Shown piece after piece: positions 44,350 through 53,857 of a stretch of DNA of 64,000 nt. The translations under genes were made by a program, and so were the position numbers. Source of the DNA: Mycobacterium sp. (lineage in GTDB: Bacteria; Actinomycetota; Actinomycetes; Mycobacteriales; Mycobacteriaceae); assembly GCA_021732005.1 (NCBI GenBank), contig JAKFVT010000026.1, positions 62,001 to 126,000 on the forward strand. The letters are read 5' to 3'. Below the pieces are notes generated by a model. The model ran no database searches. It was not told the origin of the DNA and worked only from the letters and a program-made list of their open reading frames with translations. Each line of letters starts with the position of its first letter. Position 1 is the first letter of the stretch.

Positions 44350-45822
44350 ATGCCGCTGGCCGAAGGCGAGACATTCGCGGGCTATACGATCCTGCGATTG
44401 CTGGGCGCGGGTGGGATGGGTGAGGTCTACCTGGCCCAGCATCCCCGGCTCCCCCGCCGCGACGCCCTCAAGGTGTTACCGGCCTCGGTAAGCAGCGATG
44501 CCGAATACCGGGCGCGGTTCGAACGGGAGGCGGATATCGCCGCCACGCTCTGGCACCCCCATATTGTCGGCGTCCACGACCGGGGCGAGACCGACGGTCA
44601 GTTGTGGATCGCGATGGATTTCGTCGACGGCAATGATGCCGGCGATCTGTTGAAGAACTTTCCCACCGGCCTGCCACAGGCCGAGGTGCTCAATATCGTC
44701 ACCGCGGTCGCCGAGGCACTGGACTACGCGCACCAACGCCATCTGCTGCACCGCGACGTCAAGCCCGCGAACATCCTGGTCTCCAAGCAGGAGTCCGGTG
44801 AGGAGCGGATCCTGTTGGCGGACTTCGGAATTGCACGATGGGACAACGATGCCAGCGGGCTGACCCAGACCAACATGACGGTCGGCACGGTGTCCTATGC
44901 CGCCCCGGAACAGCTGATGGGCCGCGACCTCGACGGGCGGGCCGACCAATATGCGCTGGCGGCCACTGCCTACCATCTGCTCACCGGCACCCCGCCGTTT
45001 CCACATTCCAATCCCGCGGTGGTGATCAGCCAGCATCTGTCGGCGTTGCCGCCGAGCCTGGCCGAGCACCGCCCGGAGCTGGCGAACCTGGACGCGGCGC
45101 TGCGCAAGGCGCTGTCAAAGGACCCCGCCGAGCGGTTCGACCGCTGCGTCGACTTCGCACGGGCCCTGGCCCACCACATCACCACCCCGGTGTCCGGTGA
45201 CGGCCTGACCGATGCCGATGCCACCCGGCTGACCCCGATCACCGATGCGGCGCCCATCGGTGAGCCCTCCCCGCAGTCCCACAACCGGTGGCTGAAGATC
45301 CTGCTTCCCGTCCTGGCGGTGCTGCTGGTCGCCGGTGTCGCGATCGCCTTCATCGCCGGCCGCGACCGCGGGGAGGACGTTGCCGCCCAGGACGTCCGCA
45401 CCGCCACGACGACGGCAACCACCGCGGTTGTCCCGCCACCGCCGCCGCCCGCGACGACGACACCGCCGACCACCGCGACCCCGACCGCGGCGACGACACC
45501 ACAGACGACCGCGGCGACCGACACCGTCACCGTCGAGCCGACCCCCACCGCGGTGATCGGTTCGGACTGCACCGAGCCGGGCGCTACCGGAACCACCGCC
45601 GACGGGGCGACCGCCTACTGCACGAAGTTGCAGTACACCAACCGCTACCTGTGGTCGGTGCATCAGGACGAGATCCCGAATCCGGTGGTGACGTCGTCGC
45701 CGACTTCTCCGGTGGCGGCCCCGCCGACCGAGACCGAGTCCCCGGTTCGTGTCTGCATGCAGGAAACCGGGCATACCAGATTGCGATGCGCCGAGGAGAT
45801 ATTGCGCGGCAACGGCGGCTAG
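44350..45822 (+). CDS. Membrane Ser/Thr protein kinase, PknF-like
   Basis: Protein of 490 residues. The kinase domain (about 12-270) has [12 protein letters not shown]41, HRDVKPAN with D136, DFGIAR (158-163) and a phosphorylatable activation loop with threonines at 172, 174, 177 and 180, followed by APEQ. A membrane helix (about 314-337) follows a short linker. The outside part has a Thr/Pro-rich spacer (about 350-410) and a small domain with four cysteines. It is not a PASTA kinase. It starts nine bases after the TetR gene and ends 10 bases before the photolyase gene. Confidence 0.92.
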   Translation: MPLAEGETFAGYTILRLLGAGGMGEVYLAQHPRLPRRDALKVLPASVSSDAEYRARFEREADIAATLWHPHIVGVHDRGETDGQLWIAMDFVDGNDAGDLLKNFPTGLPQAEVLNIVTAVAEALDYAHQRHLLHRDVKPANILVSKQESGEERILLADFGIARWDNDASGLTQTNMTVGTVSYAAPEQLMGRDLDGRADQYALAATAYHLLTGTPPFPHSNPAVVISQHLSALPPSLAEHRPELANLDAALRKALSKDPAERFDRCVDFARALAHHITTPVSGDGLTDADATRLTPITDAAPIGEPSPQSHNRWLKILLPVLAVLLVAGVAIAFIAGRDRGEDVAAQDVRTATTTATTAVVPPPPPPATTTPPTTATPTAATTPQTTAATDTVTVEPTPTAVIGSDCTEPGATGTTADGATAYCTKLQYTNRYLWSVHQDEIPNPVVTSSPTSPVAAPPTETESPVRVCMQETGHTRLRCAEEILRGNGG

Positions 45823-45832
45823 GACCGAACCG

Positions 45833-47329
45833 ATGAGCGCTGACGACACCCCCCTCGACACCCCCTTGTGGCTGTTCGCCGATCAGCTCGGCCCCCAGTT
45901 CTACGGCGGTGAACACGCGCACCGTCCGGTGTTCCTGGTGGAGGCGACCTCGGCGCTGCGACGGCGCCGCTATCACCGGCAGAAGCTGCACCTGGTGCTG
46001 TCTGCCGTGCGGCACGCCGCGGCCGACCTGGGCGCGCGCGCAACCCTGGTGCGCGCGGACACCTATACCGAGGCGCTGCGCGATTACGGCACGCCGGTGC
46101 TTGTGCACGAACCGACATCGTTCGCCGCCGATCGCTTCGTTCGGCGCCTCCAGCGCGACGGCATGGTCGTTGAGGTGTTGCCCACCCCGGGATTTGCGTT
46201 GTCGCGAACCGACTTTCGACGGTGGGCCGGGGATCGGCGCCGGTTCCGGATGGAGGACTTCTACCGCGAGCAGCGCCGGCGGTTCAGCGTGTTGATGGAC
46301 GGTTCCGAGCCGGTGGGCGGGCGGTGGAACTTCGACGCCGAGAACCGTGAGTCCCCACCCAAGAACGGTCGGCCGATCGGCGTCGACGCGCCGTACCGCC
46401 CGCGTGAGGACGACATCGACGACCAGGTGCGCCGCGATCTGGATGCGATGGATCTGCCCACTGTCGGCGTCGACGGGCCGCGGCTGTTCGCGGTGACCCC
46501 GGCCGAGGCACGCCGGGCGCTGACGAGATTCATCGAACGTCGGCTACCCATGTTCGGCCGCTACGAGGACGCCATGATGGGCGGTGACTGGGCGATGTCG
46601 CATTCGCTGCTGTCGGTGCCGCTGAACCTCGGCGTGCTGCACCCGCTGGACGCCGTGCACGCCGCCGAACAGGCCTACCGGGACGGCGGCGCCGCGCTCG
46701 CCGCCGCCGAGGGGTTCATCCGCCAGATTCTGGGGTGGCGGGAGTACATGTGGCACCTGTACTGGCACTTCGGCCCGGACTACCTGGACAACAACGCCCT
46801 GGCCGCCGAGACTCCGCTGCCGGCCTGGTGGACCGAACTCGACGCCGAATCGGTCACCGCCGAATGCCTGCGGCAGGCGCTCGGCGGTGTGCGGGATCGC
46901 GGGTGGGCGCACCACATCCAGCGGCTGATGGTGCTGGGCAGCCACGCACTGCAGCGCGGTTACCAACCGCGGGCGCTGACCGAATGGTTCGCCACCGCGT
47001 TCGTCGACGGCTTCGCCTGGGTGATGCCGACGAATGTGATCGGGATGAGCCAGCACGCCGACGGCGGCCTGCTCGCCACCAAGCCGTACACCTCCGGTGG
47101 TGCCTACGTGAACAAGATGAGCGATCACTGCCGCTCGTGCAGCTTCGACCCGAAGGTCCGCGTCGGAGCGAATGCGTGCCCCTTCACCGCGGGCTATTGG
47201 GCGTTCGTGCATCGCCACCGGGACCTGCTGGCGGCCAACAACCGCACCGCGCGCGCAGTGTCGTCGATGGCGCGGCTGGCCGACCTCGACGCCGTCGTCG
47301 AGCAGGAACGGCACCGGAAGACGTTCTAG
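45833..47329 (+). CDS. Iron-sulfur cryptochrome/photolyase-related protein (prokaryotic (6-4) type)
   Basis: Protein of 498 residues of the FeS-BCP/CryPro family. The four cluster cysteines are C345, C433, C436 and C449; their spacing (88, 3, 13) equals that of Agrobacterium PhrB (C350, C438, C441, C454). FAD-site blocks include PTNVIGMSQHADGG and GAYVNKMSDHC. It should repair (6-4) photoproducts with light or act as a blue-light receptor. ATG 45833 is 10 bases after the kinase stop; the frame extends into the kinase gene without support. Confidence 0.93.
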   Translation: MSADDTPLDTPLWLFADQLGPQFYGGEHAHRPVFLVEATSALRRRRYHRQKLHLVLSAVRHAAADLGARATLVRADTYTEALRDYGTPVLVHEPTSFAADRFVRRLQRDGMVVEVLPTPGFALSRTDFRRWAGDRRRFRMEDFYREQRRRFSVLMDGSEPVGGRWNFDAENRESPPKNGRPIGVDAPYRPREDDIDDQVRRDLDAMDLPTVGVDGPRLFAVTPAEARRALTRFIERRLPMFGRYEDAMMGGDWAMSHSLLSVPLNLGVLHPLDAVHAAEQAYRDGGAALAAAEGFIRQILGWREYMWHLYWHFGPDYLDNNALAAETPLPAWWTELDAESVTAECLRQALGGVRDRGWAHHIQRLMVLGSHALQRGYQPRALTEWFATAFVDGFAWVMPTNVIGMSQHADGGLLATKPYTSGGAYVNKMSDHCRSCSFDPKVRVGANACPFTAGYWAFVHRHRDLLAANNRTARAVSSMARLADLDAVVEQERHRKTF

Positions 47330-47459
47330 TCACATACCGGTGAAACGAATCCATGCCCTTGTGGCGATAGAGGTCGCAAGAGGCTGGTGTGATCTGCTCG
47401 CAGAGCGACTTCCAAGCTCCCTGGGCTATGTTCGACCGCAGACACAGACGGAGGTTGGA

Positions 47460-47873
47460 GTGAAAAGGCTCATCCTGGTGGCCGCCGGCGCGCTTGCCGC
47501 AAGTTCGGCAGCAGCCGCTCTCAGCATGGGGGCCAGCAGCGCCGACCCGAATGCCGGCGGCACGATGAACATCCTCGGCGAACCGTATTACAAGGCGGTC
47601 GCGATCCTGCACGCCCAAGGCATCCAGACCGTGTTCGGCGGTTCCGTCGGCAGCGACGTTCCGCAGGCCAAGTGCGTGGTGCAGAGCCAGAAATACCTGG
47701 CCAGCGGCAAGATGTCGCTGATGCTGAACTGCACCAAGGCTGCCCAGCCCGACGCGCCGGCACCCAGCGCACCGGGTACGGCCCCCGCCCAGCAGATCCC
47801 ATCCGACGGTGGCTCCCGCCCGACTCCGGGTGCTCCCGGAACCGTCATCGTCACGCCGACTCAGGTCGGCTGA
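47460..47873 (+). CDS. Small secreted protein, unknown
   Basis: Protein of 137 residues. Signal peptide (about 1-28, KRLILVAAGALAASSAAAAL then ASSADPN). The mature core, GEPYYKAVAILHAQGIQTVFGG with C-V-V and a second Cys in MLNCTKA, resembles a single PASTA-like or DUF-type repeat and could carry one disulfide. It ends in a Pro/Ala-rich tail. GTG 47460 follows GGAGGTTGGA. Similar small secreted proteins are common in mycobacteria, function unknown. Confidence 0.8.
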   Translation: MKRLILVAAGALAASSAAAALSMGASSADPNAGGTMNILGEPYYKAVAILHAQGIQTVFGGSVGSDVPQAKCVVQSQKYLASGKMSLMLNCTKAAQPDAPAPSAPGTAPAQQIPSDGGSRPTPGAPGTVIVTPTQVG

Positions 47874-47927
47874 CCCCGCCCCGCGACGAGCTAGACTCCT
47901 CGGCAGCCACTGCCGGGAGGTTTGCCC

Positions 47928-48827
47928 ATGCTGCGCCCACGCCGTTTCGAACGCGAGATCGATCCGGGCCCGGTGCAGATCCAGGCCCGCAAGGTCGCCT
48001 TCGACGTGTCCGACGCGCCGTTGCACTGGATTCCGGGGCACCCGGTCGCCTCGCATGTGATCGGTCTGCTCAACGTCGTTCTCCCGGTCGCGGAGCGCTG
48101 GTTCGTCGACACCTACAACGAAGCGCTGCCGCTGGTGAAGGATCCGCGACTGGCCGAGGACATGCGTGGGTTCATCGGCCAGGAGGCCACCCACGCCGAC
48201 ACCCACGACCAGGTCCTGCAGGAGCTGATGGTGGCGCGCGGCGTGGACGCCGAGCCGATCCTGCGCCAGCTCGACTACGTGTTCGGCCAGGTGCTCTCGC
48301 CCAGCACGTCGACTGACCCACGGAAGCGGCTGAACAATCTGTGCGACCGCCTGTGGCTTATCGCGGCGATCGAGCACTACACCGCGGTGCTGGGCGACTT
48401 CGCGCTCAACTGCGCCTGGGACGACTTCGGCGCCGACCCCACCCTGGTCGACGTGTTCCGCTGGCACGGCAGCGAAGAGGTGGAGCACCGCAACGTCGCG
48501 CACGACGTCGCGGTCTACTTCCACGACAGCTATCTCGACCGGATCCGCTCGATGGCCATGGCGGTGGTGCTCATCGCCGGCTTCTTCAATCGCGGTTCCT
48601 GGTACATGTGTCGCACCGACCCGACGCTGGACATGACCTGGTGGCAGATGCAGCGGCTGCGGGCGCGCGACTCCAAGCTGGGTCTGCTGCCCAAGTACCG
48701 CACACTGTTCGGCACGACGACGCTGACCTACTTCCGGCCGAACTATTCACCCGAGGACGTCGGATCCACCGCGCAGGCGGTCGCTTATCTGGCCAGCTCG
48801 CCGGCTGCCCGCGCCGCACACCTGTGA
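47928..48827 (+). CDS. PF10118-type metal-dependent hydrolase
   Basis: Protein of 299 residues, mainly helical. Glu/His residues that could bind two metals appear in GFIGQEATHADTHDQVL, AAIEHYTAVL and WHGSEEVEHRNVAHDV, a ferritin-like arrangement. The family is annotated metal-dependent hydrolase but has no firm biochemistry. ATG 47928 follows GGGAGG. Its TGA overlaps the GTG of the reductase gene. The pairing with an electron-transfer protein suggests a di-iron oxygenase rather than a hydrolase (inference). Confidence 0.85.
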   Translation: MLRPRRFEREIDPGPVQIQARKVAFDVSDAPLHWIPGHPVASHVIGLLNVVLPVAERWFVDTYNEALPLVKDPRLAEDMRGFIGQEATHADTHDQVLQELMVARGVDAEPILRQLDYVFGQVLSPSTSTDPRKRLNNLCDRLWLIAAIEHYTAVLGDFALNCAWDDFGADPTLVDVFRWHGSEEVEHRNVAHDVAVYFHDSYLDRIRSMAMAVVLIAGFFNRGSWYMCRTDPTLDMTWWQMQRLRARDSKLGLLPKYRTLFGTTTLTYFRPNYSPEDVGSTAQAVAYLASSPAARAAHL

Positions 48828-49921
48828 GAGTCCGGCTGGGGTCCGCGCCGCCGAGCGCGTCGGGCCGTACTCGCCACGATCCGCTGCTGCGCCTCACCGA
48901 CGCGTCGATCACCGCGCTGTGGGCGATCAGTGGCGCGGTGCGACGCCCGGCGACGCCGCAGGCACGCGAGCGCACGTTCACGCTGCAGGTCATCGGTCGC
49001 CGTGTGGTCGCGCGGGATCAGAACGTGGTGGCACTGACGCTGGCGGCGCCGGATCGACGGGCGCTGCCGGCATGGCATCCCGGCGCGCACGTGGACATCC
49101 GGCTGCCCAGTGGGCGTATTCGGCAGTACTCGCTGTGCGGCGACCCCGCTGTGCCCACCAGTTACCGGATCGCGGTGCGGCGCATCCCCGACGGTGGTGG
49201 CGGGTCGATCGAGGTGCACGACCTTGGACTCGGGGCGACGGTGACCACCGGTGGCCCGCGAAATGCGTTCCCGCTCACCGTTCCCGGCTACGGCTCCCCC
49301 GCCCGGCAGCTGCGGTTCATCGCCGGCGGTATCGGCATCACCCCGATCCTGCCGATGCTGGGTCTGGCACAGCGGCTGGGGGTCGACTGGTCGATGATCT
49401 ACGCCGGGCGCAGTCACGAGTCCATCCCGTTCCTCGACGAGCTGCGCAGGTTCGGTGAGCGGGTGCAGATCCGGACCGACGATGAACACGGAATCCCCAC
49501 CGCCGCTGAACTTTTGGGTGACTGCCCGGATGGCGCAGGCGTGTACACCTGCGGTCCGGCCCCCATGCTCACCGCCGTTCGGGCGGCGCTGAGCGGCCGC
49601 GACAACGTCGAATTGCACTTCGAACGATTCGCCGCCCCACCGGTGGTCGACGGCACGACGTTCACCGCGACGGTGGCCTCGACGGGTGCCACGGTGACGG
49701 TGCGGCCCGAGGAGACGCTGCTGTCGGCGCTGCAGCGCGAGCACGTCCCGGCACCGTACTCCTGCCAGCAGGGATTCTGCGGCACCTGCCGGACTCGCGT
49801 CGTCAGTGGTGTTGTGCAGCATCGGGATACGCTCCTCACCGAACCCGAGCGGGCCCAAGGGATGATGCTGACATGCGTGTCACGCGCACCCGAGGGCAGC
49901 CACCTAACGCTGGATCTGTAG
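48824..49921 (+). CDS. Phthalate-dioxygenase-reductase-type oxidoreductase (FMN, NAD, 2Fe-2S)
   Basis: Protein of 365 residues. FMN-binding barrel with RQYSLCGDP, NAD domain with IAGGIGITPILPML and YTCGPAPMLTAV, and a C-terminal plant-type ferredoxin domain with CQQGFCGTC and a fourth cysteine in MLTCVS. It moves electrons from NAD(P)H to an oxygenase partner, here probably the PF10118 protein whose stop overlaps its GTG start. The stop codon abuts the convergent flavoprotein gene. Confidence 0.92.
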   Translation: MRVRLGSAPPSASGRTRHDPLLRLTDASITALWAISGAVRRPATPQARERTFTLQVIGRRVVARDQNVVALTLAAPDRRALPAWHPGAHVDIRLPSGRIRQYSLCGDPAVPTSYRIAVRRIPDGGGGSIEVHDLGLGATVTTGGPRNAFPLTVPGYGSPARQLRFIAGGIGITPILPMLGLAQRLGVDWSMIYAGRSHESIPFLDELRRFGERVQIRTDDEHGIPTAAELLGDCPDGAGVYTCGPAPMLTAVRAALSGRDNVELHFERFAAPPVVDGTTFTATVASTGATVTVRPEETLLSALQREHVPAPYSCQQGFCGTCRTRVVSGVVQHRDTLLTEPERAQGMMLTCVSRAPEGSHLTLDL

Positions 49922-51232
49922 TCAGTCGGCCTTCAGCATCGGAATGCCCTCGCTGGTCGAGAACTGGGCGTCTTCCTGGCTGGCAAGTCCCATCGACACC
50001 AGGGTCCTCGGGAAGATCAGGTCGGTGAGGTAGGCCAGCCCGACCGCCCACCTGTTGACCCCGCGCGGGATCGCATACAGGTGATAGGCACGGGTGACGG
50101 CCTTCGCGGGCAGGCCGGAGACCTGGATGTTGAGCGGGTTGGCCACGGCCTTGCGAGGGCCGAGGTCGACGACCAGACCCATGTTTCGATGCCGATAGTC
50201 CTTGGGGGTGCCGAATCCCAGGCTGGCGGCAACGTTGCGCGCCAACGCTTTTCCCTGCCGCACCGCATGCTGGGCGGTGGGTGGGGTGATCGCGCCGGGC
50301 TGGGTCAGGTCGGGGACGGCGGCGGCGTCGCCGGCGGCGAACACATCGGGGTGGCCCGGCACCCGCAGGTCGGCGCCGACTTTCAGGCGGCCCTTCTCGG
50401 TCGGCAGGCCGAGTGTGTCGATCAACGGCGCGGCGGTCACCCCGGTCACCCAGGCCACTGTCCGGGTGTGGACCCGCGAATCATCGCTGAGCACAACGTG
50501 ATCGGCGTGCACTTCCTTCAATGTCAGGCCGAGCCGCACGTCGATGCCGCGATCGTGCAGAACTTCCCTCGCGGCCTTACCGAGTTTCTCGCCCACTTCG
50601 GGCATCACCTGTTCGGCGAGGTCCAGCAGGAGGAAGCGCACCGATTGCGGGTCGAATCCCATCTGGCGGGCCGCAGCATCGGCCAGCGCCCGGAGCTGGA
50701 CGACCAGTTCGGTGCCCGAATACGACGCGCCTACCACCACGACAGTGCGTCGGCCTGCGGCCACCGCGGGGTCGGAGTCGATACCGGCCAGTTCCAGCTG
50801 CTCGAGGAAGTGGTCGCGCAGGTACAGCGCTTCGGCGATCGATTTGAGGCCGCGGGCGTAGGTGGCGAGGCCGGGAATGTCGAACAGCCGGGTCACCGAG
50901 CCGGGCGTGAGCACCAGCCGATCCCAGGACAGTTCGTGGGTTCGGCCCTCGGGGTCGGTGTAGCCGAGCGTGTGCGCCGTCAGGTCCGCTTTGTCGACGC
51001 GGCCGCGAATCACCCGGACCCCGGGAAGCGTGCCGGCCAGCGGGATGGAGACGAACCGCGCGTCGACAAGCCCGCCGGCGACGTCCGGCAGCAGCGGCGT
51101 GTAGAGCATGTAGTCGATCGGCGAAATGAGGGTGATCTGCACATCCGCGTGGTGCCGGTGTAGGCGCCGCTGCAGGCGCCGTGCGCATTCGAACCCGGTG
51201 AAGCCGCTTCCCACCACAATCACGGACGTCAT
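49922..51232 (-). CDS. NDH-2-like NAD(P)/FAD oxidoreductase (Rv1812c-like)
   Basis: Protein of 436 residues with two dinucleotide folds: FAD motif VVGSGFTGFECARRL at the N-terminus and NAD motif VVVVGASYSGTELVVQLRAL near residue 160, then VFAAGDAAAVPDL. It lacks a clear membrane anchor but has hydrophobic C-terminal helices, as type II NADH dehydrogenases do. ATG 51232. Resembles M. tuberculosis Rv1812c; electron acceptor unknown (quinone likely). Confidence 0.88.
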   Translation of the reverse strand: MTSVIVVGSGFTGFECARRLQRRLHRHHADVQITLISPIDYMLYTPLLPDVAGGLVDARFVSIPLAGTLPGVRVIRGRVDKADLTAHTLGYTDPEGRTHELSWDRLVLTPGSVTRLFDIPGLATYARGLKSIAEALYLRDHFLEQLELAGIDSDPAVAAGRRTVVVVGASYSGTELVVQLRALADAAARQMGFDPQSVRFLLLDLAEQVMPEVGEKLGKAAREVLHDRGIDVRLGLTLKEVHADHVVLSDDSRVHTRTVAWVTGVTAAPLIDTLGLPTEKGRLKVGADLRVPGHPDVFAAGDAAAVPDLTQPGAITPPTAQHAVRQGKALARNVAASLGFGTPKDYRHRNMGLVVDLGPRKAVANPLNIQVSGLPAKAVTRAYHLYAIPRGVNRWAVGLAYLTDLIFPRTLVSMGLASQEDAQFSTSEGIPMLKAD

Positions 51233-51310
51233 CGGGCCAGTTATACCCTCGCCCCGCGAATGCAAACTCTGGGCTGGGACTGTTGCGCCGCGCCGTGACG
51301 ACCGAGCAGG

Positions 51311-52102
51311 ATGGGTAGCCCTATGGCACGTTCGCTGGGTCTGCTGTCCTCGGTGTGGTCGTCGGCGGCGACCTTCCCGGTGAGCACCGGGGCGGCGATG
51401 GCGTATCGCACCCTGTTCATGACCGTCAAACGGCTGGTGGTCGGCCGCACGATGACCGTGCGCCTCGACGGCGGGGACATCACGCTGACCGTCACCGAAT
51501 TCAACTCGCGCCTCGATGTTCGTGGCCTTGCCGTCGGCCAGCTGAACGACGTCCGGATAACCGCGACCGACATCCGTTGGGGCAACCACTATTTCGAGGG
51601 CGCCACGATGGTTCTGAACAATGTGCACTTGAAGCCGGGCGTTCCGCCGGTACTGGTGGCCGCACCGGTCGACGTGACGATGGTCGTCTCCACCCAGGCC
51701 CTCAACGCGGTGTTCTCCGAGTCGCTGCCGCGATTGTCGGGCCATGTCGATGACGACGGCATCGCTCGGTTGCGATGGACTCGCCACCCCCGGCTGGGCA
51801 GTGTGGAGGTGGACGTGGAGTTGGACGGCTCCACGTTGTGGTTGCATCCGCGGGCGCTGCGCACCACTCGGCGTCGGTGGGCGTTGCCGACCCGGTTGCC
51901 GTCCTATCCGGTGCGGCTCCCGGAACTGGCCAGCGGCCTGACCCTGACCAGTCTGTCGTTGGGGCCCAGTTCCTTACAGCTGACGGGTAGCCTCCCGCAG
52001 TGGCGGGCCGAGGTACCCAGGGCGCGCGTCGAGGACATCCTCACCCAGCTCAGTGCCGTCGGGCGGCCACTCAATTTCACCGGGCGGTCGCGCCGCGGCT
52101 AG
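51311..52102 (+). CDS. DUF2993-like secreted or membrane-associated protein
   Basis: Protein of 263 residues with beta-rich TULIP/DUF2993 pattern: TVRLDGGDITLTVTEFNSRLDV, VLNNVHLKPG, TMVVSTQALNAVF (the conserved QALN-type segment) and late LTGSLPQWRAEVPR. LmeA is a related mycobacterial member that acts in lipomannan synthesis, but this protein is a distinct group. ATG 51311 has GAGCAGG just before it; ATG 51323 is possible. The last 129 bases overlap the convergent PAP2 gene. Confidence 0.75.
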   Translation: MGSPMARSLGLLSSVWSSAATFPVSTGAAMAYRTLFMTVKRLVVGRTMTVRLDGGDITLTVTEFNSRLDVRGLAVGQLNDVRITATDIRWGNHYFEGATMVLNNVHLKPGVPPVLVAAPVDVTMVVSTQALNAVFSESLPRLSGHVDDDGIARLRWTRHPRLGSVEVDVELDGSTLWLHPRALRTTRRRWALPTRLPSYPVRLPELASGLTLTSLSLGPSSLQLTGSLPQWRAEVPRARVEDILTQLSAVGRPLNFTGRSRRG

Positions 52103-53125
52103 CCGGCGGCGTTCGTAGCGGCGGACCGCGAGTACCGTCAGGGCGGCCAGCGCCCAGCCGAGCAGCAGATCGATGACGTAGTGCTCGGCCGCGTACACCA
52201 ACGTGAACGCCATGATCATCACGTAGCCGGCCAGCAGCGGCCGCCAGCGCCGGGCGACCCGTCCCCACAGGAAGGCCGCGATCATCGCCGACAGACCGGC
52301 ATGCAGCGACGGTATGGCGGCGACCAGGTTGACGCTGGCCTGACCCTCGTCGAGCAGCGCGCGGGCCACGTCCAGATGCAGCATCCCGAAACCGCGACTG
52401 GAGATCCGCTCCACGACGTCGTTCGCGCCCGGATGCTGGGTGGTCACCGGCCCCAGCAGCCCGCCGTCGGCATGCGGCACCGGGCTGAACATGCACGGCG
52501 GTGCGGACGGACCGCCGGCGACGTCGGCCGGCTCGCAGCGGGCCGCCGCCCAGGGCGGCGCGGCGGGCAGCACCGCGTAGATGGCCAGCGCCGCGAACGA
52601 CAGCACCAGGAAACGACGGACGAATGCCTTCCACTCGGCCCGGTCGCGCAACCACAGCACGCCCGCCACCACGTACGGGAGGATGAAGAACGACATGTAC
52701 ACCGTGCTGATCACCACCTCCCACCAGGGCGGGGACGGCATCTTGAGGTGTTCCTGAAGCCACACGGTGGGCACCGCGCCGAAGATTCGTCGGTCCACCT
52801 CCGGCTGCCACACCCATTGGGTTGGGGTGCCGATCAGCCCGGCCGCTCCCCTGCTCAGGTCGTAGACGATCAGCACCACGGCGAACGGCAGCCAGTCCCG
52901 CACGATCAGCAACACCCGGCGCCTGCCGATACTGGCGGCCAGCAGCCCGGTGCACACGTAGAGCAGCACGAGTTCTCGATTGAGCGCCAAACCGTTTGTG
53001 GCGGTCCATAATACGATCCCGGCGAGCCAAACTCCGATGGCGATGCGACGTATCAGCGTGAGCCGGTTGGTTCCGGGATCCGGATCACGCTGCGGCGCTT
53101 CGGGCTCGACGTCGACGGCGGTCAT
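51974..53125 (-). CDS. AUR1/PAP2-family membrane phosphotransferase or phosphatase
   Basis: Protein of 383 residues with about six membrane helices. The catalytic set is H275 (PSLHAG), H315 and D319 (AEHYVID), the AUR1/PAP2 triad found in inositol-phosphoceramide synthases and lipid phosphatases. A loop with cysteines and prolines (about 186-235) faces outside. The final 40 residues overlap, antisense, the DUF2993 gene. In mycobacteria such enzymes may handle phosphoinositides; substrate unknown. Confidence 0.88.
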   Translation of the reverse strand: MTAVDVEPEAPQRDPDPGTNRLTLIRRIAIGVWLAGIVLWTATNGLALNRELVLLYVCTGLLAASIGRRRVLLIVRDWLPFAVVLIVYDLSRGAAGLIGTPTQWVWQPEVDRRIFGAVPTVWLQEHLKMPSPPWWEVVISTVYMSFFILPYVVAGVLWLRDRAEWKAFVRRFLVLSFAALAIYAVLPAAPPWAAARCEPADVAGGPSAPPCMFSPVPHADGGLLGPVTTQHPGANDVVERISSRGFGMLHLDVARALLDEGQASVNLVAAIPSLHAGLSAMIAAFLWGRVARRWRPLLAGYVMIMAFTLVYAAEHYVIDLLLGWALAALTVLAVRRYERRRLAAARPPGEIEWPPDGTELGEDVLDARPGYLGPPLREATRQL

Positions 53126-53235
53126 CGCCGTCCACTCAACCCGTCCATCGCATGGGGTTACCCGCTTTACGCAAGATTTCGTTAAGGCACCGTTGGTCCG
53201 GCTGTAGCGGGCCGACGGGACGGGTGGTGGTCCGC

Positions 53236-53793
53236 CTAGTCCCAGGCTGAGGCAACGGCCTCTTCGACATCGATGACCTTCGCCTGCTGCGAGGCCGGGC
53301 TGTCGATCTCATCGGCCACGTATGCCGCGACGAAGCGGCGGATCTCGGTGTCGACGCCGGCCACGATCCGCAGGATCTCGCCGCGCACCGACTTCGACGT
53401 CACGTGCACCGCGATGTCCGAGGGCCGCGGCTTGGCGACGTCGATGACCAGGGTGAGCGGTTCGGCCGCGCGGGCGGTCGCCCGCAGCGCGATGTCGCCG
53501 TCGACCTTGAACCGCTGCTTGTCGACCCGCAGGTCCACGATCAGCTCGATCACCAGCGGGATGCGCACGTTGAAGGTGATGGTGTCGCCCACGCTGCGCC
53601 GGGCGGTCGGCTGCTGGATTTTCACTTTGGCGGTGACCTTGGCCAGGCCCCCAGGCCCCTGAGCCATCGGGCCCATCTCGAATTCGCCGCCGGCGATCTC
53701 GGCGAACGCGGCAGCGACCCGCTCCTCGGTCACCGCGATTTCGAAGAACCGGCGCCCGAATTCCTCATAGGTGACGAAGCTGTGGGATTGCAT
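53236..53793 (-). CDS. Conserved mycobacterial hypothetical protein
   Basis: Protein of 185 residues, soluble, no cysteines. Begins SHSFVTYEEFGRRFFEIAVTEERV; the body (about 50-150) is made of amphipathic beta strands (KVKIQQ, TITFNVRIPLVIELIVDLRV, LVIDVAKP), consistent with a START or lipid-carrier-type fold, and it ends acidic. Not recognised as a named family. It stands 110 bases upstream of the PAP2 gene in the same orientation. Confidence 0.75.
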   Translation of the reverse strand: MQSHSFVTYEEFGRRFFEIAVTEERVAAAFAEIAGGEFEMGPMAQGPGGLAKVTAKVKIQQPTARRSVGDTITFNVRIPLVIELIVDLRVDKQRFKVDGDIALRATARAAEPLTLVIDVAKPRPSDIAVHVTSKSVRGEILRIVAGVDTEIRRFVAAYVADEIDSPASQQAKVIDVEEAVASAWD

Positions 53794-53857
53794 AGAGCTC
53801 TACGTTCTCACGTCTGATGTGGACGCCAGAGCGCGGACCGGTAACAAATCGGTCGTG

